From Candidatus Vicinibacter proximus (lineage in GTDB: Bacteria; Bacteroidota; Bacteroidia; Chitinophagales; Saprospiraceae), in NCBI GenBank assembly GCA_016713905.1, contig JADJOE010000003.1, positions 1,860,001-1,924,000 on the forward strand: DNA of 64,000 nt, written 5' to 3'. Within the stretch, counting starts at the first letter, position 1. Each line of letters begins with the position of its first letter. The translations under genes and the position numbers were made by a program. This document shows positions 19,670 to 29,134 of this stretch, piece by piece. A model generated the notes under the pieces. The model did not search any database, had not been told where the DNA came from, and saw nothing but the letters and a program-made list of their open reading frames with translations.

Positions 19670-19715
19670 ATTAACTAATTAGCTAATTAACTCATTAGCT
19701 AATTAACTCATTAAC
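19670..19715. repeat. 16-bp tandem repeat across the korA stop codon
   Basis: The unit ATTAGCTAATTAACTC occurs twice head to tail (19678-19693, 19694-19709), flanked by partial copies on both sides. The korA stop codon falls inside the second unit. The unit contains the palindromes TTAGCTAA and TTAATTAA-like sequence. It could be replication slippage or a weak structure between korA and korB. Confidence 0.75.
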
Positions 19716-21521
19716 CAATTGCTCTTTTATCTTTCCATAAATAAACTTCGCAGTAATCGGCATTCCATTAAATTGCAGTACTTTCTTTAATTTCTTTGGG
19801 TGGACATCCCCTTCCATGATGAGCATTGATCGCATTTGTGCATCACGGTTTTGTTCGATGACAAATACCTCTTCATGTCGCTCAATAAAATCCATCAAAT
19901 CCTGGTGAAATGGAAAAGATTTTATGCGGACTGCATTCATTCTGATTCCATCTTCCTGCAAAAGGTCAAGAGTTTCGATGGCAGAATAAGATGAAGTGCC
20001 AAAAAACAAAATTGCTTTTTTGTTTGCAGGATCGTTTCGTACAATTTCAGGTGCCGGAACTTCTTGTTTGATAGTCTCCCATTTTTTAAGTAGGCGATTC
20101 ATATTTCTGGCATAGACATCGCCATCTTCGGTATATCGGGCGTATTCATCTCTTGAGGAACCTCTTGTAAAGAACGAGCCTTTGGTGGGGTGTGTTCCGG
20201 GAATGGTTCTGTATGGAATGCCATCGTTGTCCACATCCAGATACCTGCCAAAAGTCTTGATTTGTTCAAGCTCTTCTGCGTTCAGGACTTTTCCGCGATC
20301 ATATGCCTTGTGGTCATCCCAATGAAAAGGATCACACAGATGGTCGTTCATACCCAGATCAAGGTCGGTCATGATAATGACCGTTGTTTGAAATCGTTCT
20401 GCCATATCAAAACTCATGACCGTCATGTCAAAACACTCTGTGGGCGTAGATGGGAACAGCAGGATGTGTTTTGTATCTCCATGGGATGCATAAGCAGAAG
20501 AAAGCAAATCCGATTGTTGGGTTCTGGTAGGCATACCTGTAGATGGGCCGGATCTTTGTACATCGACCAGCACAGCAGGAATTTCTGCAAAATAAGAGAG
20601 TCCAAGAAATTCAGACATGAGCGACACTCCCGGTCCACTGGTAGCTGTAAATGCTCTGGAACCATTCCAATTAGCACCCAAGACCATTCCTATCGCAGCC
20701 AATTCATCTTCGGCCTGTATGATTGCAAATTTTTTCTTTCCGGTTCCTTCTTCGATCCTGTATTTATTGCACCATTTTTCAAATGCATTCATCACACTGG
20801 TTGATGGCGTAATAGGATACCAGGAACCCACTGTAGCACCTGCATACATTGCTGCAAGTCCACAGGCATTATTACCATCCACCAGAATTTTATCTTTATT
20901 CAAGTCTCTGGATTCCAAACGTAAAGGAAGTGGGCAATTAAAATGTTCCCGGGCATAATCCACACCCAAATGGAGCGCCTGAAGATTTCCCGGAATCAGT
21001 TTTTCTTTTTTGGCGAACTGATCCTTTATCAATTGTTCAATCACGCCAAGGTCCATATCCAACAAAGCTGCCAAAGCACCCACGTAGACGACATTCTTCA
21101 TCAGAAGATGTTGTCTTGGATCGTTGAAATGGTCTACACATAATTTCATCATCGGGATGCCGATGTAGTGTATGTCCTCCCGAATAAATTGCTCACGCAG
21201 TGCTTTGGTAGAATCATACATCAGATAACCACCTTCCTTAACATTCGCAACATCCTGTGCCATGCTTTGGGCATTCACTGCAACCATAATGTCTATTCCT
21301 TCTTTTCTACCCAGGTATCCTTGCTCACTCACTCTTACCTCATACCAGGTTGGTAATCCCTGGATGTTGGAAGGAAAAATATTTTTTGGGGTAACCGGAA
21401 TGCCCATCCTGAAGATGGCTTTGGCAAACATATTATTTGAACTTGCAGAGCCAGTACCATTTACATTGGCAAAACGGACCACCAGATCATTCACTTTTGG
21501 TGCGTTCATCATAGTTGACAT
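19695..21521 (-). CDS. korA: 2-oxoacid:ferredoxin oxidoreductase, fused gamma-alpha subunit
   Basis: 608 residues. The first roughly 190 are the gamma domain (NDLVVRFANVNGTGSASSNN...), the remainder the pyrimidine-binding alpha domain (GNNACGLAAMYAGATVGSWYPITPST, then TATSGPGVSLMSEFLGLSYFAEIP). This gamma-alpha fusion is the KorA type common in Bacteroidota. It pairs with korB downstream. Its start overlaps the end of the upstream GltD-like gene by 13 nt, so translation is probably coupled. The C-terminus runs into a short tandem repeat. Specificity for 2-oxoglutarate is inferred. Confidence 0.9.
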   Translation of the reverse strand: MSTMMNAPKVNDLVVRFANVNGTGSASSNNMFAKAIFRMGIPVTPKNIFPSNIQGLPTWYEVRVSEQGYLGRKEGIDIMVAVNAQSMAQDVANVKEGGYLMYDSTKALREQFIREDIHYIGIPMMKLCVDHFNDPRQHLLMKNVVYVGALAALLDMDLGVIEQLIKDQFAKKEKLIPGNLQALHLGVDYAREHFNCPLPLRLESRDLNKDKILVDGNNACGLAAMYAGATVGSWYPITPSTSVMNAFEKWCNKYRIEEGTGKKKFAIIQAEDELAAIGMVLGANWNGSRAFTATSGPGVSLMSEFLGLSYFAEIPAVLVDVQRSGPSTGMPTRTQQSDLLSSAYASHGDTKHILLFPSTPTECFDMTVMSFDMAERFQTTVIIMTDLDLGMNDHLCDPFHWDDHKAYDRGKVLNAEELEQIKTFGRYLDVDNDGIPYRTIPGTHPTKGSFFTRGSSRDEYARYTEDGDVYARNMNRLLKKWETIKQEVPAPEIVRNDPANKKAILFFGTSSYSAIETLDLLQEDGIRMNAVRIKSFPFHQDLMDFIERHEEVFVIEQNRDAQMRSMLIMEGDVHPKKLKKVLQFNGMPITAKFIYGKIKEQLVNELIS

Positions 21522-23299
21522 GCTTTAGGAGCGTGATATAAATATTTCTGCATATCCCATGCAGAAGTTGGACATCGTTCTGCACAAAGTCCACAATGCA
21601 AACAAACATCTTCATCTTTTACCATCACCCTCATGGTAGGTAAAATATTGGAAACATATAGATCCTGATTGAGATCAAGTGAAGGTGCATTCAGTCTTGT
21701 TCTAAGATCTTCCTCTTCTCCATTTTCAACAAAACTGATACAAGCTGTGGGACAAATGTCCACACATGCATCACATTCGATGCACTTACTTTCGGTAAAA
21801 ATGGTCTGAACGTCGCAATTGAGACAGCGTTGAGCTTCTTTGAATGCCAGTTGCACATCAAATCCTAGTTCGACTTCCATCAATCTGTCCTTAAGAGCTT
21901 TTGTCTTGTCTGCGTGAGGAACTTTAAATCTAAGGTCGTCAGCCGTCTGATTGTCATAGGACCACTCGTGAATTCCCATCTTTTGTCTGATCAGATTGGT
22001 CATTGGAGAAGGCCTTTCTGTAAGAGATTTTTGTTCGCAATACAAATCGATGGAGATTGCTGCCTGATGTCCATGTGCAACCGCAGTGATTACATTCTTG
22101 GGTCCAAAAGCCGCATCTCCCCCGAAGAAAACTTTGGTTAATGTAGATTGAAAGGTAAGGGTATCCACCACTGGAAGGCCCCATTTATCAAAAGCTATTC
22201 CTAAATCTCTTTCAATCCAAGGAAAGCTATTCTCCTGACCAATGGCTAAAAGCACATCGTCCGCTTCCATGAACACAATCTCTCCGGTATTTACCAATTG
22301 CCTTTTTCCATTCTCGTACTTGGCTTCCACCACCTCAAATTCCATCCCTTTTAATTTGCCGTTTTCGACAACAAATGCTTTCGGGGAATGTAAATTGTAA
22401 AATGGAATATCCTCATGCTGTGCATCTTCAATTTCCCATGGAGAGGCTTTCATTTCCCCAAACGGGCTTCGTACTACCACACGTACATCTTCTCCACCCA
22501 ATCTTCTGGAAGTACGGCAACAATCCATTGCAGTGTTTCCACCGCCAATGACCAGTACTTTCCTTCCAATCTTCTTGGTATGCTCAAAAGCTACGCTGGC
22601 CAGCCAATCAATGCCTATGTGAATATTTTCGGCTGCTTCCTGGCGTCCAGGCAAATCCGGTAAATCTTTTCCACGTGGTGCTCCGGTCCCCACAAATACT
22701 GCATCATAATCATCCCTCAGCACTTCCTTCAAACTGGAAACGTAGGTATTAAACTGGGTGTGAATGCCCATGTTGAGAATGTAATTCACTTCTTCGTTGA
22801 GGACCTCTTCAGGAAGTCTGAAAGACGGAATTTGGCTTCTCATAAATCCTCCACCGGCAGGTTGTTCGTCGTATAGATGTATTTCATAACCCAAGGGAGC
22901 AAGATCTCTGGCCACGGTCAAGGATGCAGGACCCCCTCCGATGAGCGCTATTTTTTTACCATTGGGAGCCGTTGGGCCGGGAATCAGGCTGGTTACGTCA
23001 TCCTTGAAGTCAGCGGCTACTCTTTTAAGCCTGCAGATAGCTACCGGCTCTTCTTCAATTCGCCCCCGACGACAGGCAGGCTCACATGGGCGGTCGCAAG
23101 TTCTGCCCAAGACACCGGGAAAAACATTAGACACCCAATTGATCATGTATGCATCGGTATATCGGCCTGCGGCGATGAGTCGGATGTATTCGGGTACCGG
23201 CGTATGAGCAGGGCAGGCATATTGGCAATCCACTACTTTGTGGAAATACTCCGGATCATGAATATTGGTAGGATTCAAATTACATATTTTACCCCGCAA
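21509..23299 (-). CDS. GltD-like FAD/NAD(P) oxidoreductase with C-terminal ferredoxin domain
   Basis: About 590 residues. An N-terminal Fe-S helical domain has the cysteine set typical for the GltD small subunit (CQYACPAHTPVPEYI, GRTCDRPCEPACRRG). Two Rossmann folds follow with GGGPASLTVARDLA and VIGGGNTAMDC. The C-terminus holds a double 4Fe-4S ferredoxin domain (CIECDACVDICPTAC and CLHCGLCAERCP). It probably moves electrons between ferredoxin and NAD(P)H for the KorAB enzyme encoded next. The farthest start, TTG 23299, lies in a -7 element (23297-23304); TTG 23278 is a better candidate. Confidence 0.88.
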   Translation of the reverse strand: MRGKICNLNPTNIHDPEYFHKVVDCQYACPAHTPVPEYIRLIAAGRYTDAYMINWVSNVFPGVLGRTCDRPCEPACRRGRIEEEPVAICRLKRVAADFKDDVTSLIPGPTAPNGKKIALIGGGPASLTVARDLAPLGYEIHLYDEQPAGGGFMRSQIPSFRLPEEVLNEEVNYILNMGIHTQFNTYVSSLKEVLRDDYDAVFVGTGAPRGKDLPDLPGRQEAAENIHIGIDWLASVAFEHTKKIGRKVLVIGGGNTAMDCCRTSRRLGGEDVRVVVRSPFGEMKASPWEIEDAQHEDIPFYNLHSPKAFVVENGKLKGMEFEVVEAKYENGKRQLVNTGEIVFMEADDVLLAIGQENSFPWIERDLGIAFDKWGLPVVDTLTFQSTLTKVFFGGDAAFGPKNVITAVAHGHQAAISIDLYCEQKSLTERPSPMTNLIRQKMGIHEWSYDNQTADDLRFKVPHADKTKALKDRLMEVELGFDVQLAFKEAQRCLNCDVQTIFTESKCIECDACVDICPTACISFVENGEEEDLRTRLNAPSLDLNQDLYVSNILPTMRVMVKDEDVCLHCGLCAERCPTSAWDMQKYLYHAPKACQL

Positions 23300-23304
23300 A
23301 AATA
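23297..23304 (-). promoter_or_regulatory. -7 promoter element of the gltD-like/korAB operon
   Basis: The minus strand reads TATTTTTG then C, fitting TAnnTTTGC. It overlaps the farthest upstream start codon of the first gene, which argues for a start at 23278. Confidence 0.45.
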
Positions 23305-23557
23305 TATGTTTTATCCTTACTGACCTAAGAATAGAAGACCAATATGTACATTTGATTGAGTTGGTTTGGCCTTAAGCTGATTTTTATCAATTTTTGGGTT
23401 TGAAATAAAATGTAGATTCTCATTCGGGGCTAAAAAGAAAGCTTCGGAAATAAACCACGCTTTGTTCTCATTTAATTGAAAATACAGAGTATAAAGAAAT
23501 TTCGATATTGTTGATGCAGCAACCTTCCTTGTCAATCGTGTATTTGAAATTATTCAA

Positions 23558-23565
23558 TACTTTTG
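23558..23565 (+). promoter_or_regulatory. -7 promoter element of the crp-like gene
   Basis: TACTTTTG, ending 4 nt before the ATG at 23570. The predicted transcription start coincides with the start codon, as in the metalloprotease gene at 467. Confidence 0.45.
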
Positions 23566-23569
23566 AACC

Positions 23570-24136
23570 ATGAATCTCTATGAATTTTTTTGTCTTTTTC
23601 ATCCAATAACTCAGGATGAATTTCAAATCATGGAAGACCAATTTGTTTACATTCATTCCAAAAAAGGAACTTTTCTCACACGGAGTGGAGAAATTCAAAA
23701 AAATCTCTATTTCGTGCAATCCGGATATCAGATGTCTTATTTTGAGACAGAAGAAAAATCTACCGTCATGGCCTTTACCTATGCTCCCGGACTTTGTGCC
23801 ATACCGGATTCATTTTTCAATGAGACCCCTGCGCGTTATGACTTATGTTGTCTGACGGACAGTGAGTTTAGCGTGATCAGTCGAGATAAACTTGAAAAAA
23901 TTTTTGATCGTTCACAAAACATTGAGCGATTGTTTAGAAAAATGACTGAACAAATACTTTGCGGATTAATTGAGCGTCACCTGGAGCGCAATACTTTAAA
24001 TATGGAGGAACGATTTCTGAAATTTTGTAAGAGAAGTCCTCACCTGCTTAATGTCATCCCGCATAAATATTTAGCATCCTACTTAGGCATTGACCCCACC
24101 AACTTCAGCAAATTATTCAACAGTGTCAAGATCTAA
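23570..24136 (+). CDS. Crp/Fnr-family transcriptional regulator
   Basis: 188 residues. The N-terminal cyclic-nucleotide-binding-like beta barrel spans about 20-115 (YIHSKKGTFLTRSGEIQKNLYFVQSGYQMSYFE), followed by a dimer helix and a C-terminal helix-turn-helix at about 155-185 (IPHKYLASYLGIDPTNFSKLF). The cNMP-binding Arg/Glu signature is not conserved, so it probably senses something else or nothing. This compact type is very common in Bacteroidota, often acting on the next gene. The hydrolase gene follows 17 nt downstream and may be its target or operon partner. Confidence 0.85.
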   Translation: MNLYEFFCLFHPITQDEFQIMEDQFVYIHSKKGTFLTRSGEIQKNLYFVQSGYQMSYFETEEKSTVMAFTYAPGLCAIPDSFFNETPARYDLCCLTDSEFSVISRDKLEKIFDRSQNIERLFRKMTEQILCGLIERHLERNTLNMEERFLKFCKRSPHLLNVIPHKYLASYLGIDPTNFSKLFNSVKI

Positions 24137-24153
24137 ACTTGGTATAAACCAAG

Positions 24154-25056
24154 ATGCATTCCATTTCTTATGCAGAATTTTGCAAAAAAAAGATGCAGCC
24201 CAATTGGTTAAATAAGAATGAATACCCATTTGACGAAAAATATTTCAATGTAAATGGTCAACAAATGCATTACGTAGATGAAGGAGAAGGAGTCCCTGTT
24301 GTATTTGTTCATGGCACTCCATCCTGGAGTTTTGATTTTCGAAATCAAATCAAGTTTCTCTCCAAAAACTATCGCTGCATTGCACCGGACCACATTGGAT
24401 TTGGACTATCAAGCAAACCACCAAACTACCATTATGAAACAATCCATCATGCAGACACGCTGGGTGCATTTATACAACATCTAAATCCAGGACCATTTCA
24501 TTTGGTGGTGCATGATTTTGGAGGACCTATTGGATTGAACTTCGCAATCAACCATCCTGAATGGATTAAATCAGTAACAGTTTTGAACTCCTGGTTGTGG
24601 AACAGTGAGAAGGATCCTGACTTCCAACGTTTTTCCAAAATATTAAAAAGTCCATTGCTCCCTTTTTTATACAAGTATTTAAATTTTTCACCCTCATATT
24701 TACTGCCAAATTCTTTTGGGGATAAAAAGTTATCCAGTGCATTGCATGGGCAATATACCGGTCCATTTAAAAAATGGAGTGAACGAAAAGGCCCGTTGGC
24801 TTTTGCTCATTCTTTGTTGAATGACCAAAAATGGTTTGATGAATTATGGACTCGTGCAGGCCAAATTTCCGGTTTACCTTCGTTGTTTATCTGGGGTATG
24901 AAGGATCCATTCATTAAACCAAGTTATCTTGAAAAATTTCTACAAAAATTTAAGCATGCAGAAGTTGTCAAGCTACCAGCTTGTGGTCACTTTCCGCAAG
25001 AGGAAGAAGCAGAAAAAGTGAGTCAAACCATGTTTGACTTTTATTCCAAATTATAA
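24154..25056 (+). CDS. Alpha/beta hydrolase resembling haloalkane dehalogenase
   Basis: 300 residues, alpha/beta-hydrolase fold. Oxyanion-hole motif VHGTPSWSF (about 50-58), nucleophile elbow VHDFGGPIGL with Asp in place of Ser, probable catalytic acid in FIWGMKDPFI and catalytic His in CGHFPQEE. An Asp nucleophile with Gly-Gly following, plus a Trp in NSWLW after the elbow, is the haloalkane dehalogenase (and epoxide hydrolase) pattern. The enzyme would hydrolyse a carbon-halogen bond. Activity cannot be assured from sequence. It follows the crp-like gene closely, suggesting cotranscription. Confidence 0.8.
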   Translation: MHSISYAEFCKKKMQPNWLNKNEYPFDEKYFNVNGQQMHYVDEGEGVPVVFVHGTPSWSFDFRNQIKFLSKNYRCIAPDHIGFGLSSKPPNYHYETIHHADTLGAFIQHLNPGPFHLVVHDFGGPIGLNFAINHPEWIKSVTVLNSWLWNSEKDPDFQRFSKILKSPLLPFLYKYLNFSPSYLLPNSFGDKKLSSALHGQYTGPFKKWSERKGPLAFAHSLLNDQKWFDELWTRAGQISGLPSLFIWGMKDPFIKPSYLEKFLQKFKHAEVVKLPACGHFPQEEEAEKVSQTMFDFYSKL

Positions 25057-25172
25057 GATACCCCATCAGTTGACTTCAAAAAAAATCGCAGCAAACACTT
25101 TATGAATATACATTTAGAATTCAAAATTTATCTGTAGAATTCTAAGCTAAAAAAGTGGCTGAAAAATTAATC

Positions 25173-26123
25173 CTAATTATTGGAGTGGAACAATGCATTT
25201 ATTTTGTCCACCAATTCGCCTGCAATTCTTTCTTGTGCTTCCAAAGTTGAGGCGCCAATATGAGCGCTGGTGCAAATTTTCGGATGATGGATCAATGCTT
25301 CTTTAATATGAGGTTCATTTTGAAACACATCCAGGCCCGCAGCGGAAACTATTCCTGAATCCAATGCATGGAGCAAGGCTTCTTCGTCGATATTTTCACC
25401 TCTGGAAGTGTTGACTACGAAACATCCCTTCTTCATGATTGCAAATTCATCCTTTCCAAGCAGAGCTGATCCGGTAAAAGGTGCATGTAAACTTACGTAA
25501 TCAGCCAGAGGTAAACCCACTTCCCGTGTGACCATCTGAAGTTGGATTTCAACTTCCTGAGTTCCCAATTTAATTTTTAAAATTGCCTTTTCGACATATG
25601 GATCATTAACGATCACAGTCATTCCCATTGCGGTGGCCATCTTAGCCAACTCAGATCCAATTCTTCCAAAACCTAAGAGCAACAATGTTTTTCCTTGTAG
25701 TTCAGAGCAAGAGGACCATTTCTTTTTCAATGCAGAAAATTGATCTCCTCCTGAAAATTGTCTGTTTGAATCCTGCAATCCCCTGGTAATGGAAAGCAAA
25801 TGAGCCATGGCTAGTTCGGCGACTGAGCGCGAGGAAGCAGCCGGTGTATTTATTACTGCAATTCCTTTTTCTCTTGCATGACTCACATCAATGTTGTCCA
25901 TGCCCACTCCACCACGTGCGATAAATTTCAATCCAGGACAAATATCTATAAGTTCCTTACGGACTTTTGTCGCTGAGCGTACGATGATGCCCTGGTAATC
26001 CTGTAATTTTTGAGATAATTCCTCCTGTGGGATTTTTTGAGTATCTACTTCAAAGCCGAGCGATTTCAAAGCGTTGACCCCACTCTCTTCCATTCCATCA
26101 TTGATCAGTATTTTCCAGCTCAT
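25173..26123 (-). CDS. serA: D-3-phosphoglycerate dehydrogenase-like 2-hydroxyacid dehydrogenase
   Basis: 316 residues with the D-isomer hydroxyacid dehydrogenase fold. NAD-binding motif LGFGRIGSELAKMATAMG, catalytic Arg in NTSRGENIDEEAL, catalytic Glu in DVFQNEPH and catalytic His in SAHIGASTLEAQERIA. The substrate-side sequence ARGGVGMDNIDV is typical of SerA, which oxidises 3-phosphoglycerate in serine synthesis. This is the short form without a C-terminal ACT domain, so it should not be serine-inhibited. No serC neighbour is seen in the window, so a different 2-hydroxyacid is possible. Confidence 0.82.
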   Translation of the reverse strand: MSWKILINDGMEESGVNALKSLGFEVDTQKIPQEELSQKLQDYQGIIVRSATKVRKELIDICPGLKFIARGGVGMDNIDVSHAREKGIAVINTPAASSRSVAELAMAHLLSITRGLQDSNRQFSGGDQFSALKKKWSSCSELQGKTLLLLGFGRIGSELAKMATAMGMTVIVNDPYVEKAILKIKLGTQEVEIQLQMVTREVGLPLADYVSLHAPFTGSALLGKDEFAIMKKGCFVVNTSRGENIDEEALLHALDSGIVSAAGLDVFQNEPHIKEALIHHPKICTSAHIGASTLEAQERIAGELVDKINALFHSNN

Positions 26124-26130
26124 GGTGTAA

Positions 26131-26164
26131 AATTAAAAAAGGAACCCAAATCTGGATTCCTTTT
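26131..26164 (-). terminator. Rho-independent terminator after the ankyrin gene
   Basis: Arms AAAAGGAACCC (26137-26147) and GGATTCCTTTT (26154-26164) pair with one mismatch around a 6-nt loop. On the minus strand the stem is followed by a run of six T and further T-rich sequence, so it terminates the ankyrin gene transcript before serA. Confidence 0.75.
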
Positions 26165-26185
26165 CGTTTGCGTATATTTTAAAAA

Positions 26186-26656
26186 CTATTTTTTATTTCT
26201 CTTGGCTTTTGCCTGATCTACTACTTTTTGCATTGCTTGTTCCAGGGCAATTGCGATATCTGTATGCCCGGCCTGCACTGCAAAATCTCTTGCCGTCTTG
26301 CCTTCTTTACTTTCGTTCATCACATTAGCACCTGCTGCGAGAATTAAATCCACACATTCTTTATTACCGCCTTTAGCAGCATACATCAATGCATCCTGTC
26401 CGTCGACAAGGGTTTTGGCAGAAGCGCCTTTCTTAAGCAGTACGCTGACCATTTCTGCATCTGCTCTCACTGCAGCGTAAGACAATGGAGTCAGTCTCTG
26501 GCCTTCGCTTACAAAGGCAGCATTAACGTCCACATCAGATTTCTGAACGGTACGGATATCCTTCTTTTCTATGGCAGTCTGATAATTATTCTGTGCGGCA
26601 AGAAAAGAAACGGAAACAAAAACGGCTAAGCAAGAAAAAAGTAATTTTGACAACAT
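26186..26656 (-). CDS. Exported ankyrin-repeat protein
   Basis: About 156 residues from the Met at 26656, which begins a cleavable signal peptide (MLSKLLFSCLAVFVSVSFLAAQ); an in-frame start at 26707 would add 17 polar residues and spoil it. The mature protein holds about three ankyrin repeats (TPLSYAAVRADAEMVSVLLKKGA, DALMYAAKGGNKECVDLILAAGA, TARDFAVQAGHTDIAIAL) and ends with a basic tail. Periplasmic ankyrin proteins usually mediate protein-protein contacts. Partner unknown. It has its own terminator. Confidence 0.82.
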   Translation of the reverse strand: MLSKLLFSCLAVFVSVSFLAAQNNYQTAIEKKDIRTVQKSDVDVNAAFVSEGQRLTPLSYAAVRADAEMVSVLLKKGASAKTLVDGQDALMYAAKGGNKECVDLILAAGANVMNESKEGKTARDFAVQAGHTDIAIALEQAMQKVVDQAKAKRNKK

Positions 26657-26893
26657 GATTTTTATATTTTTTGATAAAAAGTCTGACCTACTGAGATAAG
26701 ACCCCACAATATTAAGAAATGCTGCTTATTGTAACTACTCTTTAGGTTTTTTTCTTTTTGGAAACTGGTGTTGCACCCATCGAGGCTGATAAAATTTCAC
26801 CAAATTATATTTTGTAAATTGAAAATAAATAATTCAACTTAAAAATATAAACTCAATAATAATATAATTTCAAAATAAGGTATTGAAAATTAT

Positions 26894-29005
26894 TTAACTG
26901 ATTTTGTTCCAGCTCAAACCATCTTCTTCAGTGCTCAACAGTTTTCTCAACAATTGATTGGCCGGATGAGATAATAATGGGTCTCTTTCCAGAACAGCTT
27001 CGGCCAGTTTCCTCGCCGCAATGAGAATATGGTTGTCCCTTACCACATCTGACACTTTCAGCTCCACCAGTCCGCTTTGTCTGGTACCACTCAGGTCCCC
27101 GGGGCCTCTTAGCCGCAGATCTTCTTCAGCAATCTTGAATCCGTCATTAGTTTGACACATAATGTCCATGCGGGCTTTGGATTCTACCCCCAACCGGTCT
27201 GCCGTCATCAGGATGCAATAGGATTGTTCCGCTCCACGCCCTACCCTACCTCTGAGCTGGTGCAATTGAGACAATCCAAAACGCTCTGCATTTTCGATGA
27301 CCATTACGCTGGCATTTGGCACATTTACCCCTACTTCGATCACGGTAGTAGCGACCATGATGTGAGATCTGCCTTCAGCAAATCTGCGCATTTCCATATC
27401 CTTGTCTGCGGGCTTAAGTTTGCCGTGGACGACACTGATCCGGTACTGAGGCAAAGGGAAGAAAGTCAGGAGTTTTTCATATCCCATCTGAAGATTTTCA
27501 AGATCCACCTTTTCAGATTCTTCAATGAGGGGATACACAATGTAAATCTGACGCCCTTTTGCAATTTCTTCCCGCATGAATCTGATCAGCTCACTTCGGT
27601 GAATGTCCTTAATCTGCCTGGTGTAAATCTCCTTACGGTTTGGTGGCAGTTCGTCTATCACTGAAACTTCCAGGTCCCCATAGATGGTCATGGCCAAAGT
27701 TCGGGGAATGGGGGTCGCGGTCATGACCAGAATATGGGGCGGTAGGTCTTTGGATTTGGCCCATAGTTTGGATCGTTGCGCCACACCAAACCGATGTTGT
27801 TCATCGATGACCACCAACCCAAGATTATTAAATTTTACCTTGTCCTCTATTAAGGCGTGGGTTCCAATGGCAAAGGCAATTTGGCCGGATTCCAGTCCTT
27901 CCAGGGCTTCTCGCCTGTCCTTGCCTTTAACGGTGGAAGTCAGCAGACAAATTCTTATAGACAAGCCATCCAGCAGGTCTTTGAAAGATTTAAAGTGCTG
28001 GTTGGCCAATACTTCAGTGGGCGCCATGATGCAAGCCTGAAATCCATTCCCTGCGGCGATCAGCATGATCATTAATGCAACAATGGTTTTACCGCTTCCT
28101 ACATCCCCTTGCAGTAACCGATTCATTTGTTTTCCGGACTTGAGATCGTGGTGGATTTCACGGATGACACGTTTTTGGGCTTCTGTTAATTGAAAAGGCA
28201 ATTTTTCCTGATAAAACTGATCAAAAAGTTCACCCAATAATTGAAATTTAAATCCACCTCCCACCAGGTGACGCTGGATTTTGGCCGAGATGATTTTGAG
28301 TTGAAAACTGAGGAGCTCTTCAAATCTGAATCGCTCCTGTGCTTTTCTGATTTGGTCCTGATGAGTGGGAAAATGAATCAGTCGAAGACTTTCCTGCCTT
28401 CCCAAAAGTTTGAATTTGGTGCGAACGTATTCAGGAAGATTTTCTTCAACGGCTTGAAGGTCAAATGATGCAAAAGCCGACTCTACAATTCTTTTGATGC
28501 CCTTACTGTCCAGGCCGGCAGCAGCCAATGCTTCTCCACTGGAATAGACCGGTTCGAAGCGAGCAGCATTAGGCTTGATCTGGGTGGGGTCATATTCCTC
28601 AAACTCGGGATGAGAAATACTAAAACCATAGGCTGATTTCTGTACTTTGCCATAAATCTGGTAAGTCTTTCCGGCTAAAAAATGATCCTCCACCCATTTT
28701 TGTGACCTGAACCAAACCAATTCAAGAGTTCCGGTAGCATCTTTGACAGCAGCCACCAAGGGTTTACCTCTTCCCTGACCACGATCCCCCATTCGCACCG
28801 CCTGAACCCTCAATTGAACCCATTGTCCGTCGAATTCAATGTCTTTGATCTGGTGTATCTGAGTTTTATCAATATAGCGGAATGGGAAATAGAAAAGCAG
28901 GCCTTGTACATCCTGAATGTTTAGCTGTTTGCGCAGGAGTGCGCCCCTTTGAGGGCCTACCCCTTTCAGATATTCAATCGCACTGTCGGGTTTAAGAAAA
29001 CTCAT
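26894..29005 (-). CDS. recG: ATP-dependent DNA helicase RecG
   Basis: 703 residues, normal for RecG. N-terminal wedge domain with an OB fold, then SF2 helicase motifs: Walker A GDVGSGKTIVALM, motif II VIDEQHRFG, motif III TATPIPRTLA, motif V TTVIEVGVNVPNA and motif VI QLRGRVGRG. The C-terminal TRG-containing part is present. RecG remodels stalled forks and branched recombination intermediates. It stands alone, oriented away from rbfA. Confidence 0.96.
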   Translation of the reverse strand: MSFLKPDSAIEYLKGVGPQRGALLRKQLNIQDVQGLLFYFPFRYIDKTQIHQIKDIEFDGQWVQLRVQAVRMGDRGQGRGKPLVAAVKDATGTLELVWFRSQKWVEDHFLAGKTYQIYGKVQKSAYGFSISHPEFEEYDPTQIKPNAARFEPVYSSGEALAAAGLDSKGIKRIVESAFASFDLQAVEENLPEYVRTKFKLLGRQESLRLIHFPTHQDQIRKAQERFRFEELLSFQLKIISAKIQRHLVGGGFKFQLLGELFDQFYQEKLPFQLTEAQKRVIREIHHDLKSGKQMNRLLQGDVGSGKTIVALMIMLIAAGNGFQACIMAPTEVLANQHFKSFKDLLDGLSIRICLLTSTVKGKDRREALEGLESGQIAFAIGTHALIEDKVKFNNLGLVVIDEQHRFGVAQRSKLWAKSKDLPPHILVMTATPIPRTLAMTIYGDLEVSVIDELPPNRKEIYTRQIKDIHRSELIRFMREEIAKGRQIYIVYPLIEESEKVDLENLQMGYEKLLTFFPLPQYRISVVHGKLKPADKDMEMRRFAEGRSHIMVATTVIEVGVNVPNASVMVIENAERFGLSQLHQLRGRVGRGAEQSYCILMTADRLGVESKARMDIMCQTNDGFKIAEEDLRLRGPGDLSGTRQSGLVELKVSDVVRDNHILIAARKLAEAVLERDPLLSHPANQLLRKLLSTEEDGLSWNKIS

Positions 29006-29134
29006 TTTATTTCTGCGTGCAAAATAAGCTTAAGCCTCAGACAAATTACAAATTTCGGGCATGAATTTGATTATTCCCTACCTTTACGCATCCAATAACA
29101 ATACCCTTTAGAGAAATTCGTTAAATCCGTTATC

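Noticed and set aside
23317..23719. Minus-strand ORFs of 72 and 83 residues around the crp-like gene start
   Set aside because: They overlap the promoter and coding region of the regulator on the other strand and have no family signature.
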